Origin: Humulus lupulus
Taxonomy: Eukaryota; Streptophyta; Magnoliopsida; Rosales; Cannabaceae
DNA length: 64,000 bases
Direction: 5' to 3'
Assembly: GCF_963169125.1 (NCBI RefSeq)
Contig: NC_084794.1
Location: forward strand, 159,141,858 to 159,205,857
Positions 10,607 through 21,800 of the stretch are shown piece by piece. The translations under genes and the position numbers were made by a program. Position 1 is the stretch's first letter; each line of letters begins with the position of its first letter. Under the pieces are notes generated by a model that saw nothing but the letters and a program-made list of their open reading frames with translations, was not told the origin of the DNA and made no database searches.

Positions 10607-12340
10607 AGGATGTTCTAGCCTAGTCTCTTTTGGACATGACTAGGATCGATTGCAGCACCATATGTCACTCCCTGAACATTGATGAAAATGCAACTCCCGT
10701 CCAGCAGAAGTGGAGACCACTAGGGGTAGAGAGGGAAGAAGCCCTTAAGTTAGAAGTCGAGAAGTTGTCCTCGATCAACTTCATTCGGGAGGCCACGTAT
10801 CCCATTTGCCTGGCCAATCCGGTGTTGGTACCGAAGCCGAATAGGACGTGGAGGACTTGCATCGACTTCACTGATCTCAACAAGGCCAGCCCGAAAGATT
10901 GCTTCCCTCTGCCCCAGATGGTGGATGCTACATCCAGGTATGAGTTGTTGAGTTTCATGGTTGCTTACTCCGGCTACAACCAGGTCTCAATGCATGTAGC
11001 AAACCAAGAACACACCAGCTTCTAGACGAACAAAGGTGTATACTGCTACATCGTAATGCCCTTCAGGCTTGAGAACGTTGGGGTCACCTATCAGAGGCTG
11101 GTCAATAGGATGTTTCAGAAACAACAGGGGAAGAACATAAAGTATACATAGACGACATGTTGGTCAAATCCAAGACCTTGGCCGAACACGCGGATGACCT
11201 TGCAGAAACGTTTGCCATCATCCAGAAATATGGGATGAAGCTGAACCCCAAAATGTGCACCTTTGGTGTGGCATCTGGGAAGTTTCCGGACTTCATAGTA
11301 AGCTCGAGGGGAATAGTAGCCAACCTGGACAAGATCAGAGCGTTGATCAAGATGCCTTCACCACGAAAGCATAAAGACGTTCAAAGCTTGATGGGAAGAA
11401 TAGCAGCTTTGAGCTGCTTCGTCTCGAAGTCCACGGACAAGTGCATCCCATTCTTCAATATACTTCGCGGAAGCCAGAGGTTTGAATGGATGGCCGAGTG
11501 TGAAGAGGCTTTCCCAAAATTGAAGGAACATTTGGCCCAGGCACCAATCTTGTCGAAACCAGTGGAGGGGGAGTCATTGTACTTGTATTTGGCAATATCG
11601 GAACACGCCATCAGTGCCGCTTTAGTGCGAGAAGAGGGAAAGGTCCAACTCCCGGTCTATTGCGTACGCAAAAGGTTGTTGGGTGCAGAGTCCAGATACC
11701 CATTAATCAAGAAGCTGACATTTTTCTTACTGACCGCCTCTAGGAAGCTGAGACATTACTTTCAGGCCCACATTATTAAGGTACTAACGAACCACCCCCA
11801 ACAACAAGTACAATAGAAACCTGAATTATCGGGGAGACTCTTGAAGTGGGCCATGGAGCTTAGCCAGTTTGACATAGCATATGTCCCCAAGATTTCTATT
11901 AAGGGACAGACCCTGGCCAACTTCATCTTAGAATGCACTAGAATAACTGAAGATGAAGAACCCGTCGACCCCATAATACCTCTGTGGAAAATCTTCGTAG
12001 ATGGAGCTTCAAATGAATAGGGGGTCGGGGCTGGGATCATCTTGATATCCCTGTTCGAAGCGTCAAACAATGAGGTTGAGCACGAGGCCATGCTAGTCGA
12101 ACTACGCTTGGCCCGGGAGGTAGGAGTAGCAAATATAGAAGTCCACAGCGACTCCCAACTGGTGGTCAGGCAGATTTCGGACGAATATCAAACGAAGGAG
12201 GAGAAGATGGCCGCCTACATGACACGAACCCGGGAATTACTCCAATCTTTCAACAAAATACTTCATCCACCAGATCCCCAGGGAACATAATGTGTTTGTA
12301 ACACATTGGCAAAATTTGCCATGGATATTGAAGCAGAACT
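10607..12340 (+). pseudogene. Tat-B reverse transcriptase and RNase H remnant
   Basis: The RT region shows NPVLVPKPNRTWRTCIDFTDLNKA (10816-10885), DCFPLPQMVDATS, AYSGYNQVSM, and the catalytic YIDDM (11145-11159). It is broken by a stop at 11023 and a frameshift near 11120. The connection region 11157-11816 is open (IRALIKMP, SKSTDKCIPFFN). RNase H follows with FVDGAS (about 11995), NNEVEHEAM and SDSQLVV (about 12150), with more stops at 11814 and 12018. The sequence passes into antisense-ORF sequence near 12340 without any integrase. Confidence 0.85.
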
Positions 12341-13000
12341 CTCCGGGCAAAATTTGGCAACATCTCGTCAGCCTGCTCCTTCTCCTGGCGAGCCTCCTCG
12401 CTCCGCTTCATTTCTAGCGGAACCATGCCCTCCAAAGCCTAGTTCTGAGACTCAAGGTTTGCCACCTTCTCCTACTCCTGGTGAATTTGGGCCCCAATCG
12501 CCTCCAGAAGGGCTTTGATGAAAGCCTTCGAGCCACGAACACGACATAGCTCCGCTTCTAGGTTGTCCACCAACTTCTTATGTTCGGCGTCCTTCTTGGA
12601 CAAAGTTTCCTCATGCTGAGCCCAAACCTGGGTAGCCTCTTCACGCTCAGCCTCAATCCGAGTAGCCTCATTGGCAAGGGCCTCCCTAGCAGCTTCCTGT
12701 TGATTAACGGCGCTCTCCAACTCCATCTGGGCCATCTCCAGCTTCACAGCCATCTCGGCCACCAAATCTACGTTCCTATGGGCCGGCATCCTGGAACAAA
12801 TCAAAGTTAGAAATTTTACAAGGAATAATGATGGTAAAATAATAGATTAGATGGGCATATGGCTTAGCATGGTGGTCTGATGACGAATGGCCTGGGAGAT
12901 AAAAAAGGCATCTTGGCTGGCTAAGGTGGCATATCGCTTAAGCTAAAGGGTTGACATGGTAGCCCCCACCTAGGCCAACAAGTCTGCAATAAGAGGAGCC

Positions 13001-14236
13001 GGGCGAGGACACATAGCTAGCCAATGTCCGAACAAGCGAGTTATGGTAATTCGGGATAATGGGGAGATAGATTCCGAAGAGGAAGATGATCTTGATGACA
13101 TGCCACCATTGGAGGACGCTTCTATGGGTGATGAGGAGTTTGGGGCAGAATCTGGTGAGATGCTTGCACTAGTCACACGACGAGCCTTAAATTTGCAAGC
13201 AAAAGAAGAGGAAGAAGAGGTGCAGCGGGAGAACATCTTTCACACTCGTTGTCATGTGAAAGGCAAGGTATGTAGTGTGATTATTGATGGAGGTAGTTGT
13301 ACTAACGTTGCTAGTTCTTCCATGGTTGAAAAGCTAGGGCTCCCAACGCTTAAACATCCTTGTCCATACAAGTTGCAGTGGTTGAATGATAGTGGTGAAG
13401 TGAGGGTTACAAAACAGGTGCTGGTATCATTTCGAATTGGCAAGTATGAGGATGAGGTATTGTGCGATGTGGTTCCCATGCAAGCTGGACACCTCCTTCT
13501 AGGAAGGCCTTGGCTATTTGATCGGCGAGTCCAGCATGATGGCTTCACCAACAAGTACTCATTCACGTTCCGCCAACGAACAATCACTCTAGCTCCATTG
13601 ACGCCAAAGCAAGTATATGAAGACCAAGTGAGGTTGCAAAAATTGAGTGATAAAAAAAAATTGAGTGAGCAAAAGAAGGAGAGTGAAAAGATGAATGAGA
13701 GTGAGAAAAAAAAGAGACAAAGAGAGAAAAGGGTCGAATCAAGTGAGAGAGAAAAGAAAGAGAAGAGTTCGATCAATGAGGGAAAATTCGAGAGAAAACA
13801 AAGTAATTTTTATGCAAAAAAAAGTGAGGTTAAGGAGGCTCTTTTAAACACTAACCAACTTGATGCTAACAAGGGTCGTCACAAGCAGATTTTTGATCCC
13901 GGTGATTGGGTATGGTTACACATGAGGAAAGAGTGATTCCCAGCACAAAGACGTTCCAAATTGCTACCTCGAGGAGATGGGCCGTTTCAAGTGCTAGAAA
14001 GGATCAATGACAATGCCTACAGACTCGATTTACCAGGTGAGTATACTGTTAGTGCTACTTTTAATGTTTCTGATTTGAGTCCTTTTGATGCAGGTGATGA
14101 TTTGAGGTCAAATCTTTCTCAAGAGGGGGGGAATGATGAGGACACCAAGACTCAAAATCCAAGTCAAGTTCCAGTTGATCCAAGCCAAGAGGGGAGGAAT
14201 GATGAGGACAACAGTTTAGGATTGATCAATATTTAG
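13001..14236 (+). pseudogene. A2 protease / integrase C-terminal fusion
   Basis: The frame runs from the zinc knuckle remnant through an acidic segment, the protease region IIDGGSCTNVAS (about 13279-13314), LLLGRPWLFDRRVQHDGF and a Lys/Glu-rich low-complexity stretch (13640-13830). It then goes directly into GDWVWLHMRKE (about 13900-13935) and [23 protein letters not shown], the C-terminal module of integrase. One TGA (13934-13936) replaces an Arg codon present in A4 and A5; the frame is otherwise continuous to the stop at 14236. Reverse transcriptase, RNase H and integrase catalytic domains are absent. The tail has a small duplication around SQEG-NDED and ends LINI, unlike the other copies. 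Confidence 0.85.
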
Positions 14237-14811
14237 CTTCTTGTAATGAGTCTTTTTATTTTTAATCACGTTTTTTAGTCTTTGTTTATTTTGTGATAAG
14301 TCAAACACTTGACTTGTGTGAGTCAAAGAGTCCTTTTTGTCTTTAATTTTCGGTTTTTATTAGGAAGACAAAGGGTTGTCTTTAAATTTCAGTTTTCATT
14401 AGGAAGACAAAAGGCTTGTCTTTAATTTCAGTTTTCATTAGGAAGACAAAAGGTTGTCTGTAATTTTCGGTTTTTAGGAAGACAAAGGGGCTTGTCTTGA
14501 TGTAATTTTGATGTAATTTTCGGCTATATAATGCCTTGAAAACATTTGGAAAAATCAGATTATGTTGAATGAAAATTTGTGAGTTTTCTTCTTGAGTTCT
14601 TGAAGAGACTATCCGAACTTATCAAGGCCCTTGTGGCGTTCAATCCGACTTATCAAACGGATTCCCATCCCCGTTTGTGGCGTCTTCCTCATACCAAGGT
14701 TCGTGCTTGGCTAAGCATTGGGTCGCGGTTCCATTCCAATCTCGTCTGTTCTTGGTGGCTGTTCCATATTTGGTGTCGGGTTTCATCACAGTGTTGGTGT
14801 GGTTCGTATCA
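14134..14811 (+). repeat. 3' LTR of A2
   Basis: Starts TGATGAGG directly after the purine tract AAGAGGGGGGGAA and ends GTTCGTATCA. Length is 678 bp. Contains tandem AAGACAA...TTGTCTT repeats (about 14330-14480). Confidence 0.9.
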
Positions 14812-16740
14812 GAACCCGATCACGGCTACAAGTCAGTCCACGATCTATTGGGGAGCATTGAAGGCCTCAGGACGATTAGCGAGCTCCACCTTCCCCTGGA
14901 TGATCAGGGCCCGGGCCACCTCGTCTCGTTTGTCCCGTCCATCATCCCAAGCTTGAGACACCATTTTTAGCCTCTCCTCCTGGAGGACCAGGTCCCCTTC
15001 CTCAGGAAGGGCTGGGTTGACGGGAAGCCTTGGAGCCTTCGGGACCTCCTGCGTAACAATGAGGCTTTCCCCGGAGGAGTGATCCTCAGCCCGGGCTAGA
15101 TCCTTGGTCTTGGCCCTCTTGGCCCACTTAGAGGACTCTGCAGTGACCAAGTCGGCTTTTCTCTTGTCCGTCCCTCCTCCTTCCGAAGGCTCATACTCCA
15201 AGTTAATAACTTGGAGAGGAGCAGGTATGGGCAGAATTGTTTCGACGTGCACCCTCGGGACAGGTCCTCCAGTGGGACACCTCTCATAAGCCTCCAAGAC
15301 TAGCTTTGAATCGCCGAGGATCAGCTCCACGATCTTCTTCTTGGCCAGGCCCTTAGCAGCCCTCTTCGCCAAAGCCTTGGCTGCAGCCGCCCTAGCCTCG
15401 ATCATCTCTTTCATCATGGCCACTAGTTTGGCCATCCCCGGATCACCTAAGATAGAAAAAGAAAAATGATCAGTAAAGTACATGAATGGGGGTAAAAGTC
15501 AAAACTAAAAAGGAACATTTAAATCTAAAGTCCTCCGGAATGAACTGTCATCTATGCAATGAGCACAACTCAACTCTCCTAGGGCGAAAGAATGAATTCG
15601 GTCCCCCATGTCATCCGGGTCCAAAAATCTACCGTATTAGAGGAACCAGGACGAGTTCATGAGGGTCAGCGTGTCTATAAAAATGGGGCAAGGAAGCCCC
15701 ACGTTGCTAACAATCCAAGTCAAATAATTCTAGTATTATTGCCTATTCCTAACTAAGCCATCAAAATGAGGGGCATAAGTTAAAATCGGAGACGATTTAC
15801 CTTGTCCCAAAATGCTAGCTCTGGGAGCTCCAATGTTAGGCTGCCTCCCCTCGAGAAGGGCACCCAATTCTTCGGATTCGGCCCTCTCCGCCTGACGGGC
15901 CTACTCCTTCCTCACCTTTTCTGCGTCCATCTTGGCTGCGGCCTCCACTACCTTGATGTGGATGAGGGCCAACTCCTCCCTCAGGGTGGGATCCCTTTCA
16001 CATTACAGGCCAGAGGCTAGGGGCATCTATCGACTAGTTCGCAGAAATCAACTTGAACAGATGAAGGTTCTCCGTAGTTACAAAGCCCCCCACATCCAAC
16101 TCCTCAATGCTCAGAGTGCGCATAGAATTTCTTGCGCTCCAGGATCGATTCACTGAGCGGGGTCTGAGCATATGGACCTGTGTTCTAGGACTGCGAGTGT
16201 CCAGTAAGCAAAAATAAAGGCTAGATAAAAAAGTGAAAAAGAATAACTTACCTACACGCTCAAAGTCCAGCACCAGGGTGGGGTTCTTCTCCAGGAGGAA
16301 CCCGGATGTCATGAACCAATAATGCCTGACATCCAGGGGGTGCTTCCATGTGATGAATGGATCCAGACTAACTCCACGAGCTTTTAGTCTATAAAATTTG
16401 TCTCGTGTCTTATCTTTGGAACTGAGTTGCGCCTCCAGCTTGTAGAAATACAACACTCCCGCGGAGTGGGTGCCGAGATCTCCTTCGACGCATAGAAAAT
16501 GCGCCATCCCGCAAGCAATTTATATGCCTGGGGGAGAAGCTAGAAAGGCGCGATCCCCGCAAACTTGAGGGAACGCGCAAATTATTTTGGAGCGGGAGAC
16601 TAGCCTCCACACTGATATAGCCTATGCTCTAAGCCCGAAACATGCCATGCCAGTATGGGCCTTCTCCTCCTTCTAGGCCAGACGGTTGTAGAAAAACCCT
16701 AGAAATAAAGTGATGAAAAAAGGGAAAAATATTGACTTGT

Positions 16741-16881
16741 ATGACCATCTTCCCAGTTTCTTTCTTTTTCATCAAATTTTTTGATCAAACATGTTCCCAG
16801 TTTTGTTGGTTATAAAATACTCAGAAAAATTAGAAATAAAAATAAACATGTCTGAAAAGTAAATTAAAAGAAATTGTTATT
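16741..16881. other. AT-rich spacer, nothing recognised
   Basis: Short AT-rich stretch between the end of Tat-B similarity and the fold-back element. I see no gene or element ends in it. Confidence 0.5.
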
Positions 16882-18516
16882 GGGAAATTTCAGTTTGTAT
16901 GCTTGATAAATACTATAATTTAAAAAAATGCTAGGCATATTACAGATTTCAAAATAATGCTACTTTTTGGCACTTTACCCAAAATACCCTTACCATTTCC
17001 CCCCTCACTTTTCACTTCTCATTTCTCTCTTCTCTCTCCCCCCCCCCCCCCCTCTCTCTCTCTCTCTCTCTTATTTCACTCTCTCTCAACTCACAACACC
17101 ACCAACACCACCACCACACTAAATATTGTATTTCGAACGTATCTGGGCATGACTTTTGAGTATTTTTTGCGTTTTTTTTTTCAGATTTGAAACTCTGCAA
17201 TTTGCAGAAAATTGATCTTGCTCGATAGTGGTTCGATGCCAGCTTGATGGGACCTTCAAAATCATGATTTTTCATGAAAAAATGACTTTGCTCAATGGTG
17301 GTTCGATGGCAGCTCGATAGTGGCTCGAAGGTGCTCGATGCAATTCTTGCAAGAGACATAATTTTTCACTCAGGTGTCTGTTTGGGGTGATTTTTTTTTT
17401 TTTTGTATTTTTTCAAGGTCTACACGTTTGACATGTTCATATGCACATTTGTGAAGTGTAACACTTGTAAAAAATACAAAACTGCAAACATACTTCATGT
17501 TTAAGACATCTTTTGGTATATTTTTAAGTTTTAAACTTCCCAAATGTACACATGAGCATGTTAAGCGTGTAGATCTTGAAAAAATACCCAAAATAAAAAA
17601 AAATCACCCCAAACGGACACTCGAATGAAAAATTATGTCTCTTGCAAGAATCACATCGAGTACATTCGAACCATAGTCGAACCACCATCGAGCAAAGTCG
17701 TTTTTTCATGAGCAATCTCGATTTTGAAGGCCCCATCGAGCTGGCATCGAGCACTATTGAGCAACCATTCGCTGGGGCCTTCAAGATTGAGATTTTCATG
17801 AAAAAACGACTTTGCTCGATAGTGGTTCGATTATGGCTCGATGGTGCTCGATGCAATTCTTGCAAGAGACATAATTTTTCACTTGGGTGTCTGTTGGGGT
17901 GATTTTTTTTTGGTATTTTTTAAAGATCTACACGTTTGACATGCTCATATGCACATTTAGGAAGTTTAAAACTTGAAAATATACAAAAAGATGTCTTAAA
18001 CATGAGGTATGTGTTCCACTTTTGTATGTGTAGATCTTGAAAAAATACCCAAAATAAAAAAAAATCACCCCAAACGGACACTAGAGTGAAAAATTATGTC
18101 TCTTGCAATAATCGCATCGAGCCACTATCGAGCTACCATCGAGCAAAATTATTTTTTCATGAAAAATCATGATTTTGAAAGTCCCATCGAGCTGGCATTG
18201 AGCCCCATCGAACTATCATCGAGCAATGTCGATTTTTTGCAGATTTCAAAGTTTCACATCTAAAAAAATCACAAAAAAATTCCAAAAATCATGTCCAAAT
18301 ATGTTCGAAATACAATTTTAGTGTGGTGGTGGTGGTGTGAGGTGAGAGAGAGTGAAATAAGAGAGAGAGGGAAAAGAGAAGAGAGAATAGAGAAATGAGA
18401 AGTGAAAAGTGAAGAGGAAATGGTAAGAACATTTTTAACATTATTTTGAAATCTTTAATATGCTTAACATTTTTTTTTATTATAGTATTTATCAAGCTTA
18501 CAAATTGAAATTTCCC
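16882..18516. mobile_element. Fold-back (long inverted repeat) DNA element upstream of the receptor kinase
   Basis: The left end GGGAAATTTCAGTTTGTATG is mirrored by the right end, whose reverse complement reads GGGAAATTTCAATTTGTAAG. Similarity of the two arms continues for hundreds of bases (GCTTGATAAATACTATAAT, ACTTTTCACTTCTCATTTCTC). Flanks are TTGTTATT (16874-16881) and TTCTTATT (18517-18524), an imperfect 8-bp duplication that would fit a hAT-type insertion. No transposase is coded. The interior holds further inverted copies of a CTCGAT-rich unit (see the separate entry). A C15 run and CT repeat (17038-17070) lie in the left arm and a matching GA-rich stretch in the right. Confidence 0.85.
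17220..18300. repeat. Four alternating copies of an inverted unit inside the fold-back element
   Basis: A unit containing TTGCTCGATAGTGGTTCGAT, CTTGCAAGAGACATAATTTT, GTTTGGGGTGATTTTTT and CTACACGTTTGACATG runs forward at about 17220-17500, reversed at about 17530-17770, forward at about 17780-17960, and reversed at about 18010-18240. The motif ATCGAG/CTCGAT recurs many times. Each neighbouring pair could fold into a hairpin. Confidence 0.8.
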
Positions 18517-18530
18517 TTCTTATTTTGGCC

Positions 18531-18550
18531 TTTTATAAAATATATAAATG
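18531..18550 (+). promoter_or_regulatory. Putative core promoter of the receptor kinase
   Basis: TTTTATAAAATATATAAATG gives overlapping TATA-like boxes about 325 bp before the chosen start codon and just 15-25 bp from the end of the fold-back element. A CT-rich 5' leader follows. This is inferred from sequence only. Confidence 0.45.
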
Positions 18551-18873
18551 CAAATATTATGTAAGGCTAGTTGGCCCCCTAATCGTATGGAATCAAAACC
18601 CCATTCATGTGTTTAAGAGGGATCAAGATCCAGCCTTTTCAAGACTGTAATTTGTTATGTTATGCTTACGACAGCCTTCGCCCCTTGTATCTAAGCCTTT
18701 TGGTGGGAACCACACCCATGTGCATGTCTCGCTTACTGTGCTCCATCGCTTTCGCTCTATTCTTTTCTATTATGTTCTCAACTCATTCCATCTCCATTTC
18801 TTATCTTTTCTCCTCTGTTCTCAACTTCCATAGTCATTCCTTATACAAAATCAAGTCAAGCTGTTCCTCCGAT

Positions 18874-21800
18874 ATGAGGAAGAAAGCCCATTTTGGGTTC
18901 TTCTTCTTCCTCAACCTCTTTTCGCTCATCCCCCATGCATTCTCTCAAACCAGCACCAACAATGTCGATGACGCTTCCGTTATGTTAGCTCTTAAGAAGA
19001 GCCTCAACCCGTCGTCTGAGGTTCTCAAATGGTCCGACCCGGACCCTTGCCAATGGGACCTCGTGTCCTGCTCAACTGAGAAGCGGGTCACGCGGATCCA
19101 AATCGGCCACCAGAACCTTCAAGGCACGCTTCCCCGCGACCTCCATAGACTCACTGAGCTGGAACGCTTGGAGCTTCAGTGGAACAATATTTCGGGTCCT
19201 CTTCCCTCTCTAAGTGGGCTGCGCTCTTTACAAGTCTTGATGCTTAGTAACAACCAGTTTAGCTCTATCCCAGACGATTTCTTCGCCGGAATGTCTTCAC
19301 TGCAGTCCGTCGAGATCGATAACAACCCATTTACGGCTTGGCAAATCCCTGAAACGCTCCAAAACGCCTCGGCTTTGCAGAACTTCTCTGCCAATTCCGC
19401 TAACGTTTCAGGTCCAATACCCGACTTCTTTGGCGACAATGCGTTTCCGGGTCTGAGTCTTCTTCACTTGGCTTTCAACTATCTCGAAGGCGGGTTGCCT
19501 GAGAGCTTTTCTGGGTCGCCAATCCAGTCTCTTTGGGTCAATGGGCAGCAGAGCACTCGTAAGCTTAGTGGAAAAATCGATATTATTCAAAACATGACAC
19601 TTCTCAAAGAAGTTTGGTTACATTCGAATGCCTTTTCGGGTCCTTTACCGGACTTTTCGGGTCTGAAAGATTTGCAGAGCTTGAGTCTGAGGGATAATAT
19701 TTTTACGGGTCCAGTCCCTTCGTCTTTAATGAGTTTGAAATCGTTAAAGATAGTTAACCTGACCAACAACTTGTTTCAAGGACCAATGCCGGTGTTTTTA
19801 AGTGGGGTTTCTGTAGATTTGTCTAAGAATTCGAATAGATTTTGTTTGCCGAGCCCCGGGGAATGCGATTTCGAAGTGAGTACTTTGCTTTCAATTGCCA
19901 AATCAATGGAATACCCTCAAAGGTTTGCAGATAATTGGAAGGGGAATGACCCTTGTGTTGAATGGATGGGAGTCACTTGTAACAATCACAGCATAACAAT
20001 CATTAATTTTCAGAAAATGGGCCTAACAGGTACCATATCTCCTGATTTCGCTTCACTTAAATCCCTAAAAAAGCTTGTTCTTGCTGATAATAATCTCACT
20101 GGGACTATTCCTGAGGAGCTTGCTACTCTGCCTGCGCTTGCTGAGCTAGACGTTTCAAACAATCACATTTATGGGAAAGTCCCTTCTTTTAGGAGCAATG
20201 TGATTGTGAATACCAATGTTAACCCTGATATTGGCAAGGAGAAGCCTAGTTCATCTGTTGGGGGAACGTCTCCCAATTCGACTAGTACTACTAATGCAGG
20301 GTCCAATAAAGGTGGCGATTCTGGACATCATGGTAGGAAATCGTCAAATTTAGTTGGAGTGATTGTGCTTTCGCTGATTGGCGGTGTGTTTGTGATTTGC
20401 TTGATTGGCTTGGTGGTTTTCTATCTGTACAAAACAAAGCAAAAGCGTTCAAGTAGAGTGCAGAGCCCAAACGCAATAATCATTCATCCTCGCCATTCTG
20501 GTTCTGACAATGAGAGTGTGAAGATCACCGTTGCAGGCTCAAGTGTTTGTGTTGGCGCTATTAGTGAAGTCACGCATACATTTCCAAGCAGTGAAGCTGC
20601 TGGTGACATCCAAATGGTTGAAGCAGGAAACATGGTAATTTCTATTCAAGTTCTCAGGAACGTGACAAACAATTTTAGTCAAGAGAATATATTGGGGCAA
20701 GGAGGTTTTGGGACAGTATATAAAGGCGAACTGCATGATGGAACGAAAATTGCCGTAAAGAGGATGGAGTCTGGGATAATAGCCGGGAAGGGACTTCCGG
20801 AATTTAAGTCTGAAATTGCTGTTTTGACCAAGGTTCGACATCGCCATCTAGTTGCTCTTTTGGGGTATTGTTTGGATGGATTTGAGAGGCTTCTTGTATA
20901 TGAATACATGCCTCAAGGGACACTCAGTAGGCACATCTTCAACTGGCCAGAGGAAGGACTGAAGCCTCTTGAATGGAAGCAAAGACTGACCATTGCCTTA
21001 GATGTAGCTAGGGGTGTTGAGTATCTTCATGGTTTGGCTCATCAAAGTTTCATCCACAGAGACTTGAAGCCTTCAAATATCCTCCTTGGAGATGATATGA
21101 GGGCAAAGATTGCGGATTTTGGCCTGGTTCGGCTTGCCCCAGAGGGTAAAGGTTCAATAGAAACTAGAATTGCTGGAACTTTTGGTTACCTAGCGCCAGA
21201 GTATGCAGGTACTTCGCTTTTCTTTATCATGTTTTGGTTGATTTTGTTACATTAAGTGAATCGGATAGATTATATATACAATTTGAATAAATGTTCTTTA
21301 GAAAACTGCACGAAAGGTAGCATATATATTTGGACTTGCTTTCATTGAAATTTAAACAGCAGTAATTAATTATTTTATTTACATTTTCTTATCTTAATAT
21401 CATGTTTAAATAGTTATAGATGGAATCACAGATGGTTGATGTCTTGTAATTAAACTAGTGTCTAAAGACCTTATAGCGATGGACCTAACCACACGGAAAA
21501 AGAGATACTATACCAGTGGCTGCCGTTATATTCTACTGTTAAAGCGTAGTGGTAAATGTAGTTTTGCTTGTTGCGTCTTTTTCTTTCAGTTTTTGCAAGT
21601 GGTAATATCTATGCTCAACTAAGTAAGTCTTGATAGTAGTTTAAATGTTCCTTTGCTTCATCATTAATTTTCAAATCTAATTGCCCTCCTTGTGTTATCT
21701 GTTATTCAATAAAAGCATATCTTTCTTAGATGAAACTTTCTGTGTAATTGCAGTTACTGGCCGAGTGACAACCAAAGTTGATGTCTTCAGTTTTGGGGTG

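Larger units (their letters stand above)
13001..14811 (+). mobile_element. Family A copy A2, 5'-truncated
   Basis: The copy starts inside the zinc knuckle (GGGCGAGGACACATAGC) and runs through protease and the integrase C-terminal fusion into a complete LTR (14134-14811). It lies in the antisense-ORF region of Tat-B; coding for that region continues on both sides. The 5' truncation removes LTR, leader and most of gag, so no target duplication can be seen. Confidence 0.9.
4072..16740 (+). mobile_element. Tat-B: decayed Tat-lineage Ty3/gypsy element
   Basis: In order the element has a 5' LTR (4072-4783), a primer site, broken gag (4842-7054), protease (7375-8145), a reverse transcriptase-RNase H part (10607-about 12340), and then antisense ORF sequence (12341-16740, minus). 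It is interrupted by a 2,461-bp solo LTR (8146-10606) and by A2 (13001-14811). The RNase H region runs straight into the antisense-ORF region, so the integrase is missing. No 3' LTR is seen; similarity ends around 16740. Tat-lineage elements are known to carry antisense ORFs between pol and the 3' LTR, and this layout and Tat-C both fit that. Confidence 0.85.
12341..16740 (-). pseudogene. Tat-B antisense ORF region (extra ORFs, spliced-looking, split by A2)
   Basis: Minus-strand coding blocks are 16507-16252, 15446-14845 and, beyond the A2 insertion, 12790-12340. The first contains WKHPLDVRHYWFMTSGF and ends at a consensus donor (GTAAGT at 16251-16246). The second begins at an acceptor (TCTATCTTAG, boundary about 15447) and carries Ala/Lys-rich and acidic segments. 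The third begins after an acceptor (TTTGTTCCAG) and is strongly coiled-coil (MAQMELESAVNQQEAAREAL). In Tat-C the corresponding antisense gene is intact and ends in a coiled coil too. The block order and splice-like junctions argue for the same type of spliced antisense gene here, now decayed and interrupted. Confidence 0.65.

Noticed and set aside
13252..13776. A 174-codon minus-strand ORF rich in Ser/Leu/Phe, repeated at 50361-50564 and 62999-63199
   Set aside because: It is the complement of the Lys/Glu-rich coding stretch of family A; its hydrophobic look is a by-product of the sense codons.
18607..18873. Kinase translation start at 18607
   Set aside because: It would bury the obvious signal peptide 89 residues inside the protein. 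Kept only as an alternative.
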